Assembly (NCBI GenBank): GCA_913060505.1
Contig: CAJXRQ010000001.1
Location: forward strand, 1 to 64,000
Length of the DNA stretch: 64,000 nt
Source of the DNA: an uncultured Desulfovibrio sp.
GTDB lineage: Bacteria; Desulfobacterota; Desulfovibrionia; Desulfovibrionales; Desulfovibrionaceae
Direction: 5' to 3'
Shown here: piece by piece, positions 7,830 through 16,441 of the stretch
Layout of the letters: each line of letters begins with the position of its first letter
Position numbering within the stretch: the stretch's first letter is position 1
The notes under the pieces: model-generated
The model's database searches: none
What the model was told of the DNA's origin: nothing
The model's input: the letters and a program-made list of their open reading frames with translations, nothing else
Made by a program: the position numbers and the translations under genes

Positions 7830-8561
7830 ATGCTCGACAATCTGTCCGTTATTCTGTTTCACCCCAAATACCCGGAAAATATCGGCTCAGTGGCGCGAGC
7901 CTGCCTGAATATGGGGTGTGAGGACATCGTCCTCGTGGCTCCCCGGAATTTCAACATGGAAAAGGCGTTGCCTCTGGCGACGGCACATGCCCGGCATTTG
8001 CTGGAACGGACACGGATTGTGGAAACGTTGGAAGAAGCCGTAAACGGGTTCAATGCCGTGTACGGAACCACCGCACGGACCGGAGGGTGGCGCAAGGGCA
8101 TCATGGCACCGACGACCATGGCTGCCGCTGCTGACGAAAAGATGCGGGACGGGGGCAGGGTCGCGGTGTTGTTCGGACCGGAAGATCGCGGACTGACGAA
8201 CGAGGAAACCAAGATTTGCACCGGATTGGTGACAATTCCGACCAGCTGGGACGATACGTCCCTGAACTTGTCGCAAGCTGTGCTCATTATACTCTATGAA
8301 TGCTTCAAGCGTTCGCTGGACAAGCCGTTTACTCCTGCCGGGCCACCCGAAGAGCGTCTTACCACTGTGGAAGAACAGGAGGTATTGTTTGAGAATCTTC
8401 GCGAGGTGTTGTTGGATATCGACTATCTTCGCGATACCAATACGGAATACTGGATGCTTCCTGTGCGCCGTTTTATGTCTCGCATCAATCTGAAGCGCAA
8501 CGAGTTCAATCTGCTGATGGGCATATGTCGCCAGATTCGTTGGGCAACCGGGAAAAAATGA
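7830..8561 (+). CDS. trmJ: TrmJ-like tRNA (cytidine/uridine-32 2'-O) methyltransferase
   Basis: Codes for 243 residues of the SPOUT (SpoU) methyltransferase family. Motif 1 is HPKYPENIGSVARACLNMG with the Asn and Arg of the active site; motif 2 is VLFGPEDRGLTNEE; motif 3 is IPTSWDDTSLNLSQAV, the knot that binds S-adenosylmethionine. The C-terminal helical extension (about 80 residues) is like TrmJ rather than TrmL. Start at 7830 is favoured over an in-frame ATG at 7812 because AGAGGAA stands at the right distance. It methylates position 32 of tRNA anticodon loops. Confidence 0.85.
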   Translation: MLDNLSVILFHPKYPENIGSVARACLNMGCEDIVLVAPRNFNMEKALPLATAHARHLLERTRIVETLEEAVNGFNAVYGTTARTGGWRKGIMAPTTMAAAADEKMRDGGRVAVLFGPEDRGLTNEETKICTGLVTIPTSWDDTSLNLSQAVLIILYECFKRSLDKPFTPAGPPEERLTTVEEQEVLFENLREVLLDIDYLRDTNTEYWMLPVRRFMSRINLKRNEFNLLMGICRQIRWATGKK

Positions 8562-8840
8562 TCCATATGTCTTTTGGGTCAAATAGCATTGTCCCCTTGC
8601 CCCCGCTCATTGATTTTTCGGTGTAGTAATGGCACTCTCCTGTACGAATATCGGGAGAGGTTTGTTCATGAAGGGCGTACTGAATCACATTACAGATTCC
8701 TGTTTGAATTCATTTATTTTTTTGCCGTGGTGTGCATCGGGTTGTTTCTGCTGTGAAACCCGCATGCCTGCGGCGTGTTGCGAACATGCCCCTCCCCGAC
8801 GGCCAGTGGTTCCTGCCGGGGCGAATGCCAAGGGGCCTGA
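8562..8840 (+). other. 279-base gap with two competing small reading frames
   Basis: Frame A: ATG 8668 to stop 8850, 60 residues with eight cysteines, preceded by GGGAGAGG at seven bases, and its stop overlaps the start of the next gene. Frame B: TTG 8574 to stop 8756, ending in a helix-like run FIYFFAVVCIGLFLL after a charged stretch, but without a credible start signal. They overlap, so at most one is likely real. No terminator or RNA structure was seen here. I do not assign a function to either. Confidence 0.3.
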
Positions 8841-11426
8841 ATGCACATAAATTCCATCCCCCGCCTCTTCCACAAACCGTTGCTGTTCATGGTCGCCGTT
8901 TTTGCGATCATGAGCACCGTTATTGCCTATACTTCAAGTCGTTCGTTGGAGAAAGAGCTTCGTATTCAATATCAGGACAAGGCTGAATCGCTGGCGACCA
9001 GCATGGCGGAGTCCGATCTGGGGACCATGCTGGACGGCGACGCCGTGGCCTTGCAGGACAGAATAGATCATTACCGTTCCATACAGGGTGTTTCCTATGT
9101 GCTGGTGTCCGACTCGTCGGGCAAGGTGCTCGCACAGTCCTTTGCCAGGGACGTGTCGGCCATGTTTACCTCCCATGTGCATGATTCACTTTTGCCGGGC
9201 AGTAAGGGAACACGGACCATATCTGTCGGCGAAACGGAAATGTTGCATGTCGCCAGTCCCATTCTCGGCAATTCCCAAGGCACTGTATATGTGGGCATGG
9301 ACCTTTCCCCCATTCAGGGCCAGATGCATGAAGCCATGGTGCAGCAGTTGGGGCTGACGTTTCTTGTTTTTCTCGTCAGCGTGGCTACCGCCTATATTTT
9401 CTTCCTGAGTCTTTCGAGACCGTTGGCTGTTCTGGCGGAATATGCCCAGCGTGTTGCGAAACATGATTTTTCCCATGATATCAAGGTGGTTTCCAACGAC
9501 GAAATTGGTGAATTGGGCCGGGCCATGAAGTCCATGGCCAACGATATTTCCGACTTCGTCATTACGCTGGAAGAGCGTGTCTATGACAAGACGTTGCAGC
9601 TTCAGGAAGCCAAGGACGAGCTTGAGCAAAAGGTTGAGGAAAGGACCGAAGAGCTTACGCGTACCAATGTCCAGCTCAAGATTGAAGTGGCCGAGCGCCG
9701 CGTCATCGGTGAAGCCTTGCGCAAGGCGGAGCAGAAATATCGCACCATCTTTGAAAATGCGGTCGAAGGCATCTATCAGATGAGCCCCAGCGGCCGGTAT
9801 ATCAGCGCCAACCCGGCTCTGGCCCGGCTGTTTGGTTATTCCACGCCGGGAGAGCTCATGAGTTCGGTATACGACAGCCGGACGCAGCTGTATCTGGATT
9901 CGCGGACGCGGAAAAACTTTGAAGATATGCTGTTGAAACATGGGGAAGTAAAGAATTTCGAATCCCAGGTGCGGCGCAAGGATGGCAAGATCATCTGGAT
10001 TTCCGAAAGTGCACGCCGGGTGGACGATGAACAGGGCGAACCCCTCTATTTCGAAGGGTCCATTGAAGATGTGACTCTGCGCAAGAAGGCTGAGGCTCAG
10101 CTCAAGCGACAGGCTTTTCACGATCCCTTGACCATGTTGCCCAACCGGGCCCTTTTTCATGACCATTTGCGGATGGCCATGGAACGCGGCAAGCGGGGCA
10201 ATACGAGATTTGCGATTCTGTACCTCGATTTGGATCGTTTCAAGGTTATCAACGACAGCCTCGGGCATGATGTGGGCGATGAATTGCTCAAGGCCGTGGC
10301 GGGAGTGCTCAAAAGTTGCGCCCGTTCCATGGATACGGTGGCCCGGTTCGGCGGTGACGAATTCGCCATTCTGCTCGAAGATCTGGAAGCGCCCCGCGAC
10401 GCTACCCGCATCGCCAAGCGTATCCTGTCCGGGATTCGCCAGCCGTTTTCCCTGCGCGGCAACGAAGTGTTTACCTCGGCAAGCATCGGCATCGTACTTC
10501 ATACGCAGGAATATGAGCGGCCAGAGCAGTTGCTTCGCGACGCGGACACGGCCATGTACCGCGCCAAGGAACAGGGAAAGTCCCGTTTCAAGGTGTTTAA
10601 CCAGAAGATGCATGACAACGTGTTGCGCCTTATGGAAATGGAAAACGATTTACGGCGGGCGCTTGAACACGGCGAATTGACCGTTGCCTATCAACCCATC
10701 GTTCATTTGCCGACCCGGCGGATAGCAGGCTTTGAGGCGCTGGTTCGCTGGCGGCATCCTGAGCGGGGACTTGTGAATCCTGTGGATTTCGTACCGCTGG
10801 CCGAGGATACGGGCCTGATTTACCCCGTCGACTATCAAGTCATGGAGCAGGCTTGTGCGCAAGTGCAGCAATGGCAAAAGCGCTTCAGTAACAATGGGCA
10901 TCCTCCCCTGACTCTGAACGTGAACATTTCCGGCAAACATTTCGGGCGCCCCCAACTGCTGCGCCATATGGGGGAACTTATTGCCGAATCCGGGGTAGAC
11001 CCTGCCTGCCTGAATATAGAACTGACTGAAAGCGCTCTCGTGGATTATCCGGCCATGGCCGAGGAGTTGCTCTCGCAACTCAAGGCGTGCGGCGTCAACA
11101 TCTGCATCGACGATTTCGGAACCGGGTATTCGTCATTGTCCTATCTCCAGAAATTCCCCATCGACGTGGTCAAGGTGGACCAGACTTTTGTTTCTCAGGT
11201 ACAAAACGACCGGGACAGCCGGGCCATTGTTTCCACCATATTCAGCCTTGGCTCCAGCATGGATCTCAAGGTTGTGGCTGAAGGCGTCGAGACTCAGGGA
11301 CAGCTTGATTTTCTTGAGCAGTCGGGTTGCCACTACGTACAGGGTTATCTATTCTACAAGCCTATGTTTGCCGACGAAGTCGAAGCCATGCTGGAGAGCA
11401 ATTCCCAGACCTGTTCCTCGGCCTGA
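8841..11426 (+). CDS. Membrane sensor with HAMP, PAS, GGDEF and EAL domains
   Basis: Codes for 861 residues. Domain order: membrane helix near 12-30, periplasmic region to about 165, second helix 168-190, HAMP 190-243, coiled coil, PAS about 285-405, GGDEF about 425-590, EAL about 600-850. The diguanylate cyclase signature GGDEF (504-508) is intact, with an RSMD inhibitory-site motif exactly five residues before it. The phosphodiesterase domain keeps EALVRW (632), NVNISG, ELTES, DDFGTGYSSLSYL, VKVDQ and AEGVET, so it also looks active. AAGGGG precedes the ATG. The net direction of c-di-GMP turnover cannot be read from sequence. The ligand of the periplasmic region is unknown. Confidence 0.92.
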   Translation: MHINSIPRLFHKPLLFMVAVFAIMSTVIAYTSSRSLEKELRIQYQDKAESLATSMAESDLGTMLDGDAVALQDRIDHYRSIQGVSYVLVSDSSGKVLAQSFARDVSAMFTSHVHDSLLPGSKGTRTISVGETEMLHVASPILGNSQGTVYVGMDLSPIQGQMHEAMVQQLGLTFLVFLVSVATAYIFFLSLSRPLAVLAEYAQRVAKHDFSHDIKVVSNDEIGELGRAMKSMANDISDFVITLEERVYDKTLQLQEAKDELEQKVEERTEELTRTNVQLKIEVAERRVIGEALRKAEQKYRTIFENAVEGIYQMSPSGRYISANPALARLFGYSTPGELMSSVYDSRTQLYLDSRTRKNFEDMLLKHGEVKNFESQVRRKDGKIIWISESARRVDDEQGEPLYFEGSIEDVTLRKKAEAQLKRQAFHDPLTMLPNRALFHDHLRMAMERGKRGNTRFAILYLDLDRFKVINDSLGHDVGDELLKAVAGVLKSCARSMDTVARFGGDEFAILLEDLEAPRDATRIAKRILSGIRQPFSLRGNEVFTSASIGIVLHTQEYERPEQLLRDADTAMYRAKEQGKSRFKVFNQKMHDNVLRLMEMENDLRRALEHGELTVAYQPIVHLPTRRIAGFEALVRWRHPERGLVNPVDFVPLAEDTGLIYPVDYQVMEQACAQVQQWQKRFSNNGHPPLTLNVNISGKHFGRPQLLRHMGELIAESGVDPACLNIELTESALVDYPAMAEELLSQLKACGVNICIDDFGTGYSSLSYLQKFPIDVVKVDQTFVSQVQNDRDSRAIVSTIFSLGSSMDLKVVAEGVETQGQLDFLEQSGCHYVQGYLFYKPMFADEVEAMLESNSQTCSSA

Positions 11427-11494
11427 TTTCGAGCTTGCGGGCCTTGCCCCGCATGTCTGTGCACCTGTACCCGAAACCCGGAGAGAACACAGTG

Positions 11495-12838
11495 ATGCAA
11501 CAGTCCTCCATAGCCGACTCAAATCACATCGAGAGGCTTCTGCTCCCATTTCAGGAATTTTTTGACACGGCCGCGTCGGGCGGCATCGTACTCATGGTTT
11601 GTGCCGTACTGGCATTGTCATGGGCGAACTCTCCCTGGTACGAAAGTTACCACCATCTTTGGGAGACACCTGTTTCCATCAGCATTGGCCATGCTGTCAT
11701 GAATCATTCGCTGCACTGGTGGATTAACGATGGTCTCATGGCGGTCTTTTTTTTCGTGGTGGGGCTTGAGATCAAACGTGAATTGCTGGTAGGCGAGTTG
11801 TCGTCCGTGCGGCAGGCCCTGTTGCCGTTGCTGGCTGCCATGGGCGGGATGATTGTCCCGGCCCTGTGCTATGTTGCGGTTAATGCGGGAGACTCGGGAA
11901 TCCGGGGGTGGGGAGCTCCCATGGCCACGGATATCGCTTTTGCTCTCGGCGTGTTGGCCCTGTTGGGAGACAGGATTCCCCCCAGATTGAAGATATTGCT
12001 CGCAGCCGTAGCCATTGTGGACGACATTGGTGCCGTGCTGGTCATAGCCCTGTTTTATACGTCCCATATCGGAGTGACCTATCTGCTGCTGGCCGGAGGC
12101 CTGCTGTTGATTGTGCTGGGCGGAAACATCATGGGCATTCGCAATCCCCTGTTTTATGCCTGCCTCGGGATTCTGGTCTGGCTGGCCTTTCTGAGATCGG
12201 GGGTGCATTCCACCGTTGCCGGTGTGCTTTTGGCAATGCTTATTCCGGCACGGACAAAATATGATGCAGACAAATTCGAGAAGCTTGCAGGCAGCCAACT
12301 TGAGGAGTTCAGAAAGGCGCGCCGTTCCGGCGAGGGCATTCTGACCAACCACGCCAAGCATGCGGCGCTTTTGTCCCTGCAAAGCACCACTGCATACGCG
12401 GAAACTCCGTTGCAGCGGCTGGAACATGCACTGGTGCCCTGGGTGGATTATGCCATCATGCCATTGTTCGCCCTGGCCAACGCTGGTGTGCGTATTGACG
12501 GAAGCATTGCCACGGCGCTTGCCGACCCTGTTTCCGTGGGCATTCTGATCGGTCTTTTTGTGGGCAAGCAGGCGGGTATTCTTGGGGCGGTCACCCTGCT
12601 TGTGAAAAGCGGCATAACCCGTTTGCCGCCGGGACTTTGTCTGCGCCATGTCCATGGGGTTTCCCTTTTGGCCGGTATAGGATTTACCATGTCCCTGTTT
12701 ATCGGCGCTCTGGCGTTTGATGATCCTGCCCAACTGGCATCGGCAAAACTGGCCGTGATTGTGGCGTCATTCGTATCCGGCGTGGCGGGGTGGCTGGTGC
12801 TTCGCGGGATGCCCCAAATTACATGTGGTGAACGTTAA
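11495..12838 (+). CDS. nhaA: Na+/H+ antiporter NhaA
   Basis: Codes for 447 residues, strongly hydrophobic with about 11-12 helices. It carries the NhaA core: VDDIGAVLVIALFYT with the two essential aspartates, the segment GLEIKREL, and ATDIAFALGVLALLG. The start at 11495 follows GGAGAG; an open lead back to 11327 lies over the end of the previous gene and is not hydrophobic. It exchanges two protons for one sodium ion across the inner membrane at alkaline pH. It is longer than E. coli NhaA (388) owing to a hydrophilic loop near residues 260-310 (KYDADKFEKLAGSQLEEF). Confidence 0.93.
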   Translation: MQQSSIADSNHIERLLLPFQEFFDTAASGGIVLMVCAVLALSWANSPWYESYHHLWETPVSISIGHAVMNHSLHWWINDGLMAVFFFVVGLEIKRELLVGELSSVRQALLPLLAAMGGMIVPALCYVAVNAGDSGIRGWGAPMATDIAFALGVLALLGDRIPPRLKILLAAVAIVDDIGAVLVIALFYTSHIGVTYLLLAGGLLLIVLGGNIMGIRNPLFYACLGILVWLAFLRSGVHSTVAGVLLAMLIPARTKYDADKFEKLAGSQLEEFRKARRSGEGILTNHAKHAALLSLQSTTAYAETPLQRLEHALVPWVDYAIMPLFALANAGVRIDGSIATALADPVSVGILIGLFVGKQAGILGAVTLLVKSGITRLPPGLCLRHVHGVSLLAGIGFTMSLFIGALAFDDPAQLASAKLAVIVASFVSGVAGWLVLRGMPQITCGER

Positions 12839-12862
12839 TCTTTTTGCGTGATATGTCGGGCT

Positions 12863-12890
12863 TTGCATTGGCGTTCTTCCGGTATACAAT
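12863..12890 (+). promoter_or_regulatory. Candidate sigma-70 promoter of the TPR gene
   Basis: TTGCAT (12863-12868), 16 bases, TACAAT (12885-12890). Both boxes are near consensus and lie 49 bases before the gene start. Confidence 0.45.
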
Positions 12891-12938
12891 TTAAAGGCTT
12901 CATACACGTTTTACCTGCAACCATACGAGATATAATTC

Positions 12939-13685
12939 ATGAATATGAGCAATATGGACGCCGAGAAGGATATTGAAGGCGTTTTTTCCATAGAAAAAAC
13001 CGTGAAAATCGGAACCGGGACGACCTCCCGGCGCGTCAAGCAGCAGGCCTATTATTATGCCAAGCAGCAGCCTGACGGAATGGTTCGGATTCAGGGGCTG
13101 AACGTAGAGAACGTTCCTTTCGGCCCTTCGGAAGATATTACCAAGGATATGTTGCTCACCGAGTATCTGCCTGTCCCCGAGAAATATAATGAAGTCATGG
13201 CCAAGCTGCGCGAAATCCAGAAGGCGGTGGCTCGAGGCGACAAATTCCGAAAGCGCGGAGAGACGTTCACGGCCGAATACGAGTACAATAAAGCCCTTTC
13301 CCTTGATGAACAGAATGTGCGGGCCAATTTTGGCGTTGGTATTTGTTATATGGCCCGAGGTGAGGAGGAAAAGGCTCGCGAGGTGTTCGAGCGTGTTCTT
13401 CATATCGACGCGGCCTTTGAAGACGAGCACAAGCATCTGTTCAACGAGTATGGAATACGTTTGCGCAAGGCCGGGATGATTGCCGAATCCGTGGATTTTT
13501 ATAACAGGGCTTTGGAACTGACCGTGGATGATGAAAATCTCTACTACAATCTTGCCCGTGCCGAAATGGAACGGAAAAACATGGATGCCGTCAAAGATGC
13601 GTTGGCTCGTTGCATCCAGCTTAACCCCGAACATGCCGAAGCTCTCAAGGTTTTGGCGTTCCTGAAAAAGAAAAATCTCATATGA
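12939..13685 (+). CDS. Tetratricopeptide-repeat protein
   Basis: Codes for 248 residues with no signal peptide. After an 80-residue N-terminal part of unknown fold, three to four TPR units are seen: FTAEYEYNKALSLDEQNVRA, ICYMARGEEEKAREVFERVL, GMIAESVDFYNRALELTVDD and AEMERKNMDAVKDALARCIQ, each with the spaced small/aromatic residues of the motif. TPR proteins act as binding scaffolds; no partner can be deduced. It is followed 16 bases later by cobB, which may share its transcript. Confidence 0.82.
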   Translation: MNMSNMDAEKDIEGVFSIEKTVKIGTGTTSRRVKQQAYYYAKQQPDGMVRIQGLNVENVPFGPSEDITKDMLLTEYLPVPEKYNEVMAKLREIQKAVARGDKFRKRGETFTAEYEYNKALSLDEQNVRANFGVGICYMARGEEEKAREVFERVLHIDAAFEDEHKHLFNEYGIRLRKAGMIAESVDFYNRALELTVDDENLYYNLARAEMERKNMDAVKDALARCIQLNPEHAEALKVLAFLKKKNLI

Positions 13686-13701
13686 CCCGCGAGAGTGTTC
13701 C

Positions 13702-15093
13702 ATGCACATAACCCGCACCTGCCTCATAGCCGGAACCCACAGCGGTTGCGGCAAGACGTCGGTGTCGTTGGGACTCATGCGTTCGTTCTCGCGTCTTGGT
13801 CTTGCGGTTCAGCCCTTCAAATGCGGACCGGATTTCATTGATCCGGGCCATCATGCGCAGGCTGCGGGAAGAACCGGCCACAATCTGGACGGTTGGATGC
13901 TGTCCCCGAAAAACAACGCTGATATTTTTTCCCGCCATGCCTACGGCGCGGATGTAGCTGTTGTCGAAGGCGTCATGGGGCTGCATGATGGTTTTTCCGG
14001 ACGTTCCAATGCCGGTAGCAGTGCACAGATGGCACGCATGTTGGATTTGCCGGTGATTCTGGTCGTGGATGCGCGATCCATGGCCCGGTCTGCCGCAGCA
14101 CTGGTAAGCGGGTATGTGCAGTTTGATCCGAACGTTTGTTTCGCCGGCGTGATTTTCAATCGTGTGGGCAGTGCCAACCATGCGGAATTGTTACGTGAGG
14201 CCATGGAGGCTCTGCCGGATGTTCCGGTTCTGGGCTGCTTGCCGCGCAATCCTGACATCTCCCTGCCTTCCCGCCATTTGGGATTGCATATGCCGGAAGG
14301 ACCGGGGGTACCCAAAGGCGGACCAAACGTCTATGACCAGCTTGCAGACTGGATTGAAAGTGCCATTGATCCTCAGGAACTGATGGAATCCATTGCCGCG
14401 CGCGATATTGTTTTGCCAAACGATCCAACCCCGGAGAGTCCACGGGTGCGCATGGGCGTGGCGCGTGATGATGCCTTTTGTTTTTATTATGAGGAAAATC
14501 TTCGTCTGTTGCGGCAACACGGTGCGGAAATAGTCTTTTTCTCCCCCGTGAAGGATAAGGATCTGCCAGACGATCTTGATGTCCTATATCTGGGAGGGGG
14601 CTACCCTGAATTGCACGCCTTCGAATTGGCGCAGAACGCTCGCATGCGCAAACAGATTCGCGCTTTTCATGAGTCCGGGCGTCCCATTTATGCCGAATGT
14701 GGCGGTTTCATGTACCTTATGGAAGACATTGTCAGCGAGGACAGGGGGCGGTTCACCATGTGCGGGATTTTTCCTGTTCGCGCCCGGATGGGAAAAAGGT
14801 TTCGGGCGTTGGGATACCGTTCCGTTTGCACCAATGCCGATTCGCAACTTGGTGTGAAGGGTGTCATGGCTCGCGGCCATGAGTTTCATTATTCGGCCAT
14901 GGAAGGTGATGTTACCGAAAATGGAAACGTTGAATCTCTATATTCAATAAGTGACCGGAAAGGACCGATGGACAGCGTAGAGGGTTTTCGGTGCGGCAAT
15001 ACGCTGGGTTCCTATGTTCATTTGCATTTCGGGAGCGGTACCGTTGCCGAGGCCATGGTCGAGCATGCTGCCCGGATCAGGGTTTCCGGCTAG
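13702..15093 (+). CDS. cbiA: Cobyrinate a,c-diamide synthase (CobB/CbiA)
   Basis: Codes for 463 residues, the usual family length. The N-terminal ATPase domain has the P-loop GTHSGCGKTS (residues 9-18) and FKCGPDFIDPGHH, a family signature. The C-terminal domain is a class I glutamine amidotransferase with YLGGGYPELHAFEL and the cysteine nucleophile in YAECGGFMYL near residue 333. It amidates the a and c side chains of the corrin ring using glutamine and ATP. cobA-hemD, cobM, cobL and cbiD elsewhere in the window belong to the same pathway. Confidence 0.92.
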   Translation: MHITRTCLIAGTHSGCGKTSVSLGLMRSFSRLGLAVQPFKCGPDFIDPGHHAQAAGRTGHNLDGWMLSPKNNADIFSRHAYGADVAVVEGVMGLHDGFSGRSNAGSSAQMARMLDLPVILVVDARSMARSAAALVSGYVQFDPNVCFAGVIFNRVGSANHAELLREAMEALPDVPVLGCLPRNPDISLPSRHLGLHMPEGPGVPKGGPNVYDQLADWIESAIDPQELMESIAARDIVLPNDPTPESPRVRMGVARDDAFCFYYEENLRLLRQHGAEIVFFSPVKDKDLPDDLDVLYLGGGYPELHAFELAQNARMRKQIRAFHESGRPIYAECGGFMYLMEDIVSEDRGRFTMCGIFPVRARMGKRFRALGYRSVCTNADSQLGVKGVMARGHEFHYSAMEGDVTENGNVESLYSISDRKGPMDSVEGFRCGNTLGSYVHLHFGSGTVAEAMVEHAARIRVSG

Positions 15094-15108
15094 AAAGGTT
15101 CGAGTATC

Positions 15109-16272
15109 GTGCAGCAGTGGATCATGCATATCGACATGGATGCTTTTTTTGCGTCCGTCGAGCAACTGGACAACCCGGAGTTGCGGGGCAAGCCCGTGGC
15201 CGTGGGAGGCACCAGTGAGCGGGGCGTGATATCTGCGGCATCCTATGAAATCAGGAAGTTCGGTGTGCGCTCGGCCATGAGCGCGGTCAAGGCCCGTCAA
15301 CTCTGTCCGCACGGCATCTTCCTGCCGGGGCGGATGTCTCGCTACAGAGAACTATCCAAACAGATCATGGCTGTCTTGCGGGATTTCTCTCCGCTGGTGG
15401 AGCAGGCGAGCGTGGATGAAGCCTATCTGGACGCAACAGGATTGGAACGGCTGTTCGGGCCTGTGGATCAAATGGCGATGGCCATCAAGAGCCGGGTGCT
15501 GGAAACCGTTGGCCTCAAATGCTCGGTGGGTGTGGCTCCTGTTCGGTTTCTGGCCAAGATCGCTTCCGACTTGGATAAGCCGGACGGATTGAGCATTATT
15601 TATCCGCATCAGGTGGAATCGTTTTTGTGCAATATGGACATCCGCAAGATTCCGGGTGTCGGCAAAACAATGCAGGCCACGTTGAAGCGGCTTGGGGTCC
15701 GCAAAGGCGGCGACATGCTTGCCCACCCCCGGGAATACTGGTTGGAACGTCTTGGCAAGCATGGTGGAGCCCTGTTCGACAAGGCCAGAGGTATTGATCC
15801 TTCCGGTGTGCAGCCGAGCGAAGGCGCCAAGTCATGCAGTGCGGAAAATACCTTTGCCGAAGACCTTTCGGACCGCGAAGACCTGCGTACATGGTTGCTG
15901 GCCCAGTCCGAACGGGTGGGCGAGGACTTGCGGGAACACGGGTATCGGGGCCGGACCGTGACTCTCAAGATCAAGTTTGCGGATTTCAGGCAAATTACGC
16001 GCAGCCGCAGTTTGGACGCGCCCACGTGCGAAACTTCCACGATCTTCAGGACCGCGGTTGAGCTTCTGGATGATGTAACCCTGCGTCGCCCCGTACGACT
16101 TATCGGTGTTGGCGTTTCCAATTTTCATGCGAAAGCCAGACAATTGTCATTGTTGGAAAAGCCTGCCGTCGAGAATTCCCCCGAGTTGGACAGGGCTGTG
16201 GACGCAATCCGAAAACGTTTCGGCCGCAAGGCACTTTCACGTGCCGATCTCTTGAAATTTACCCGAAAATAA
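15109..16272 (+). CDS. dinB: DNA polymerase IV (Y-family translesion polymerase)
   Basis: Codes for 387 residues. The catalytic acidic residues are in HIDMDAFFASVEQ near the N terminus and in SVDEAYLDATG near residue 103. The helix-hairpin-helix region KIPGVGKTMQATLKRLGV and a little-finger domain follow. QLSLLEK near residue 345 resembles a sliding-clamp binding motif. The start is taken as GTG at 15109 with AAAGG ten bases upstream; ATG at 15124 is the alternative. It lies 15 bases after cobB. I see no LexA-type box in that short gap, so SOS control, if any, would act from further upstream. Confidence 0.93.
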   Translation: MQQWIMHIDMDAFFASVEQLDNPELRGKPVAVGGTSERGVISAASYEIRKFGVRSAMSAVKARQLCPHGIFLPGRMSRYRELSKQIMAVLRDFSPLVEQASVDEAYLDATGLERLFGPVDQMAMAIKSRVLETVGLKCSVGVAPVRFLAKIASDLDKPDGLSIIYPHQVESFLCNMDIRKIPGVGKTMQATLKRLGVRKGGDMLAHPREYWLERLGKHGGALFDKARGIDPSGVQPSEGAKSCSAENTFAEDLSDREDLRTWLLAQSERVGEDLREHGYRGRTVTLKIKFADFRQITRSRSLDAPTCETSTIFRTAVELLDDVTLRRPVRLIGVGVSNFHAKARQLSLLEKPAVENSPELDRAVDAIRKRFGRKALSRADLLKFTRK

Positions 16273-16441
16273 CTTCGCGCCGATAAAAATACATGGCATG
16301 GAAAAGGGGCGACAGGCAGTGATCGTGTGCTGTTTTGGCGAAAAAGCCTTGCCAATATAGCCTTGCAATGCCTATTGAACAGCCTTGGCGCTTGATGGGT
16401 ATCGTCAGGCGATATGCAATTTATTCAGAACAGGAATTTTG

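Noticed and set aside
9186-10613. 475-codon minus-strand frame inside the GGDEF/EAL gene
   Set aside because: Antisense to intact GGDEF and PAS motifs, no family resemblance.
16278-16285. GCCGATAA as a sigma-28 -10 box before the 16442 gene
   Set aside because: The -35 position 11 bases upstream reads CCCGAAA-like sequence with no TAAAG, so only one box is present.
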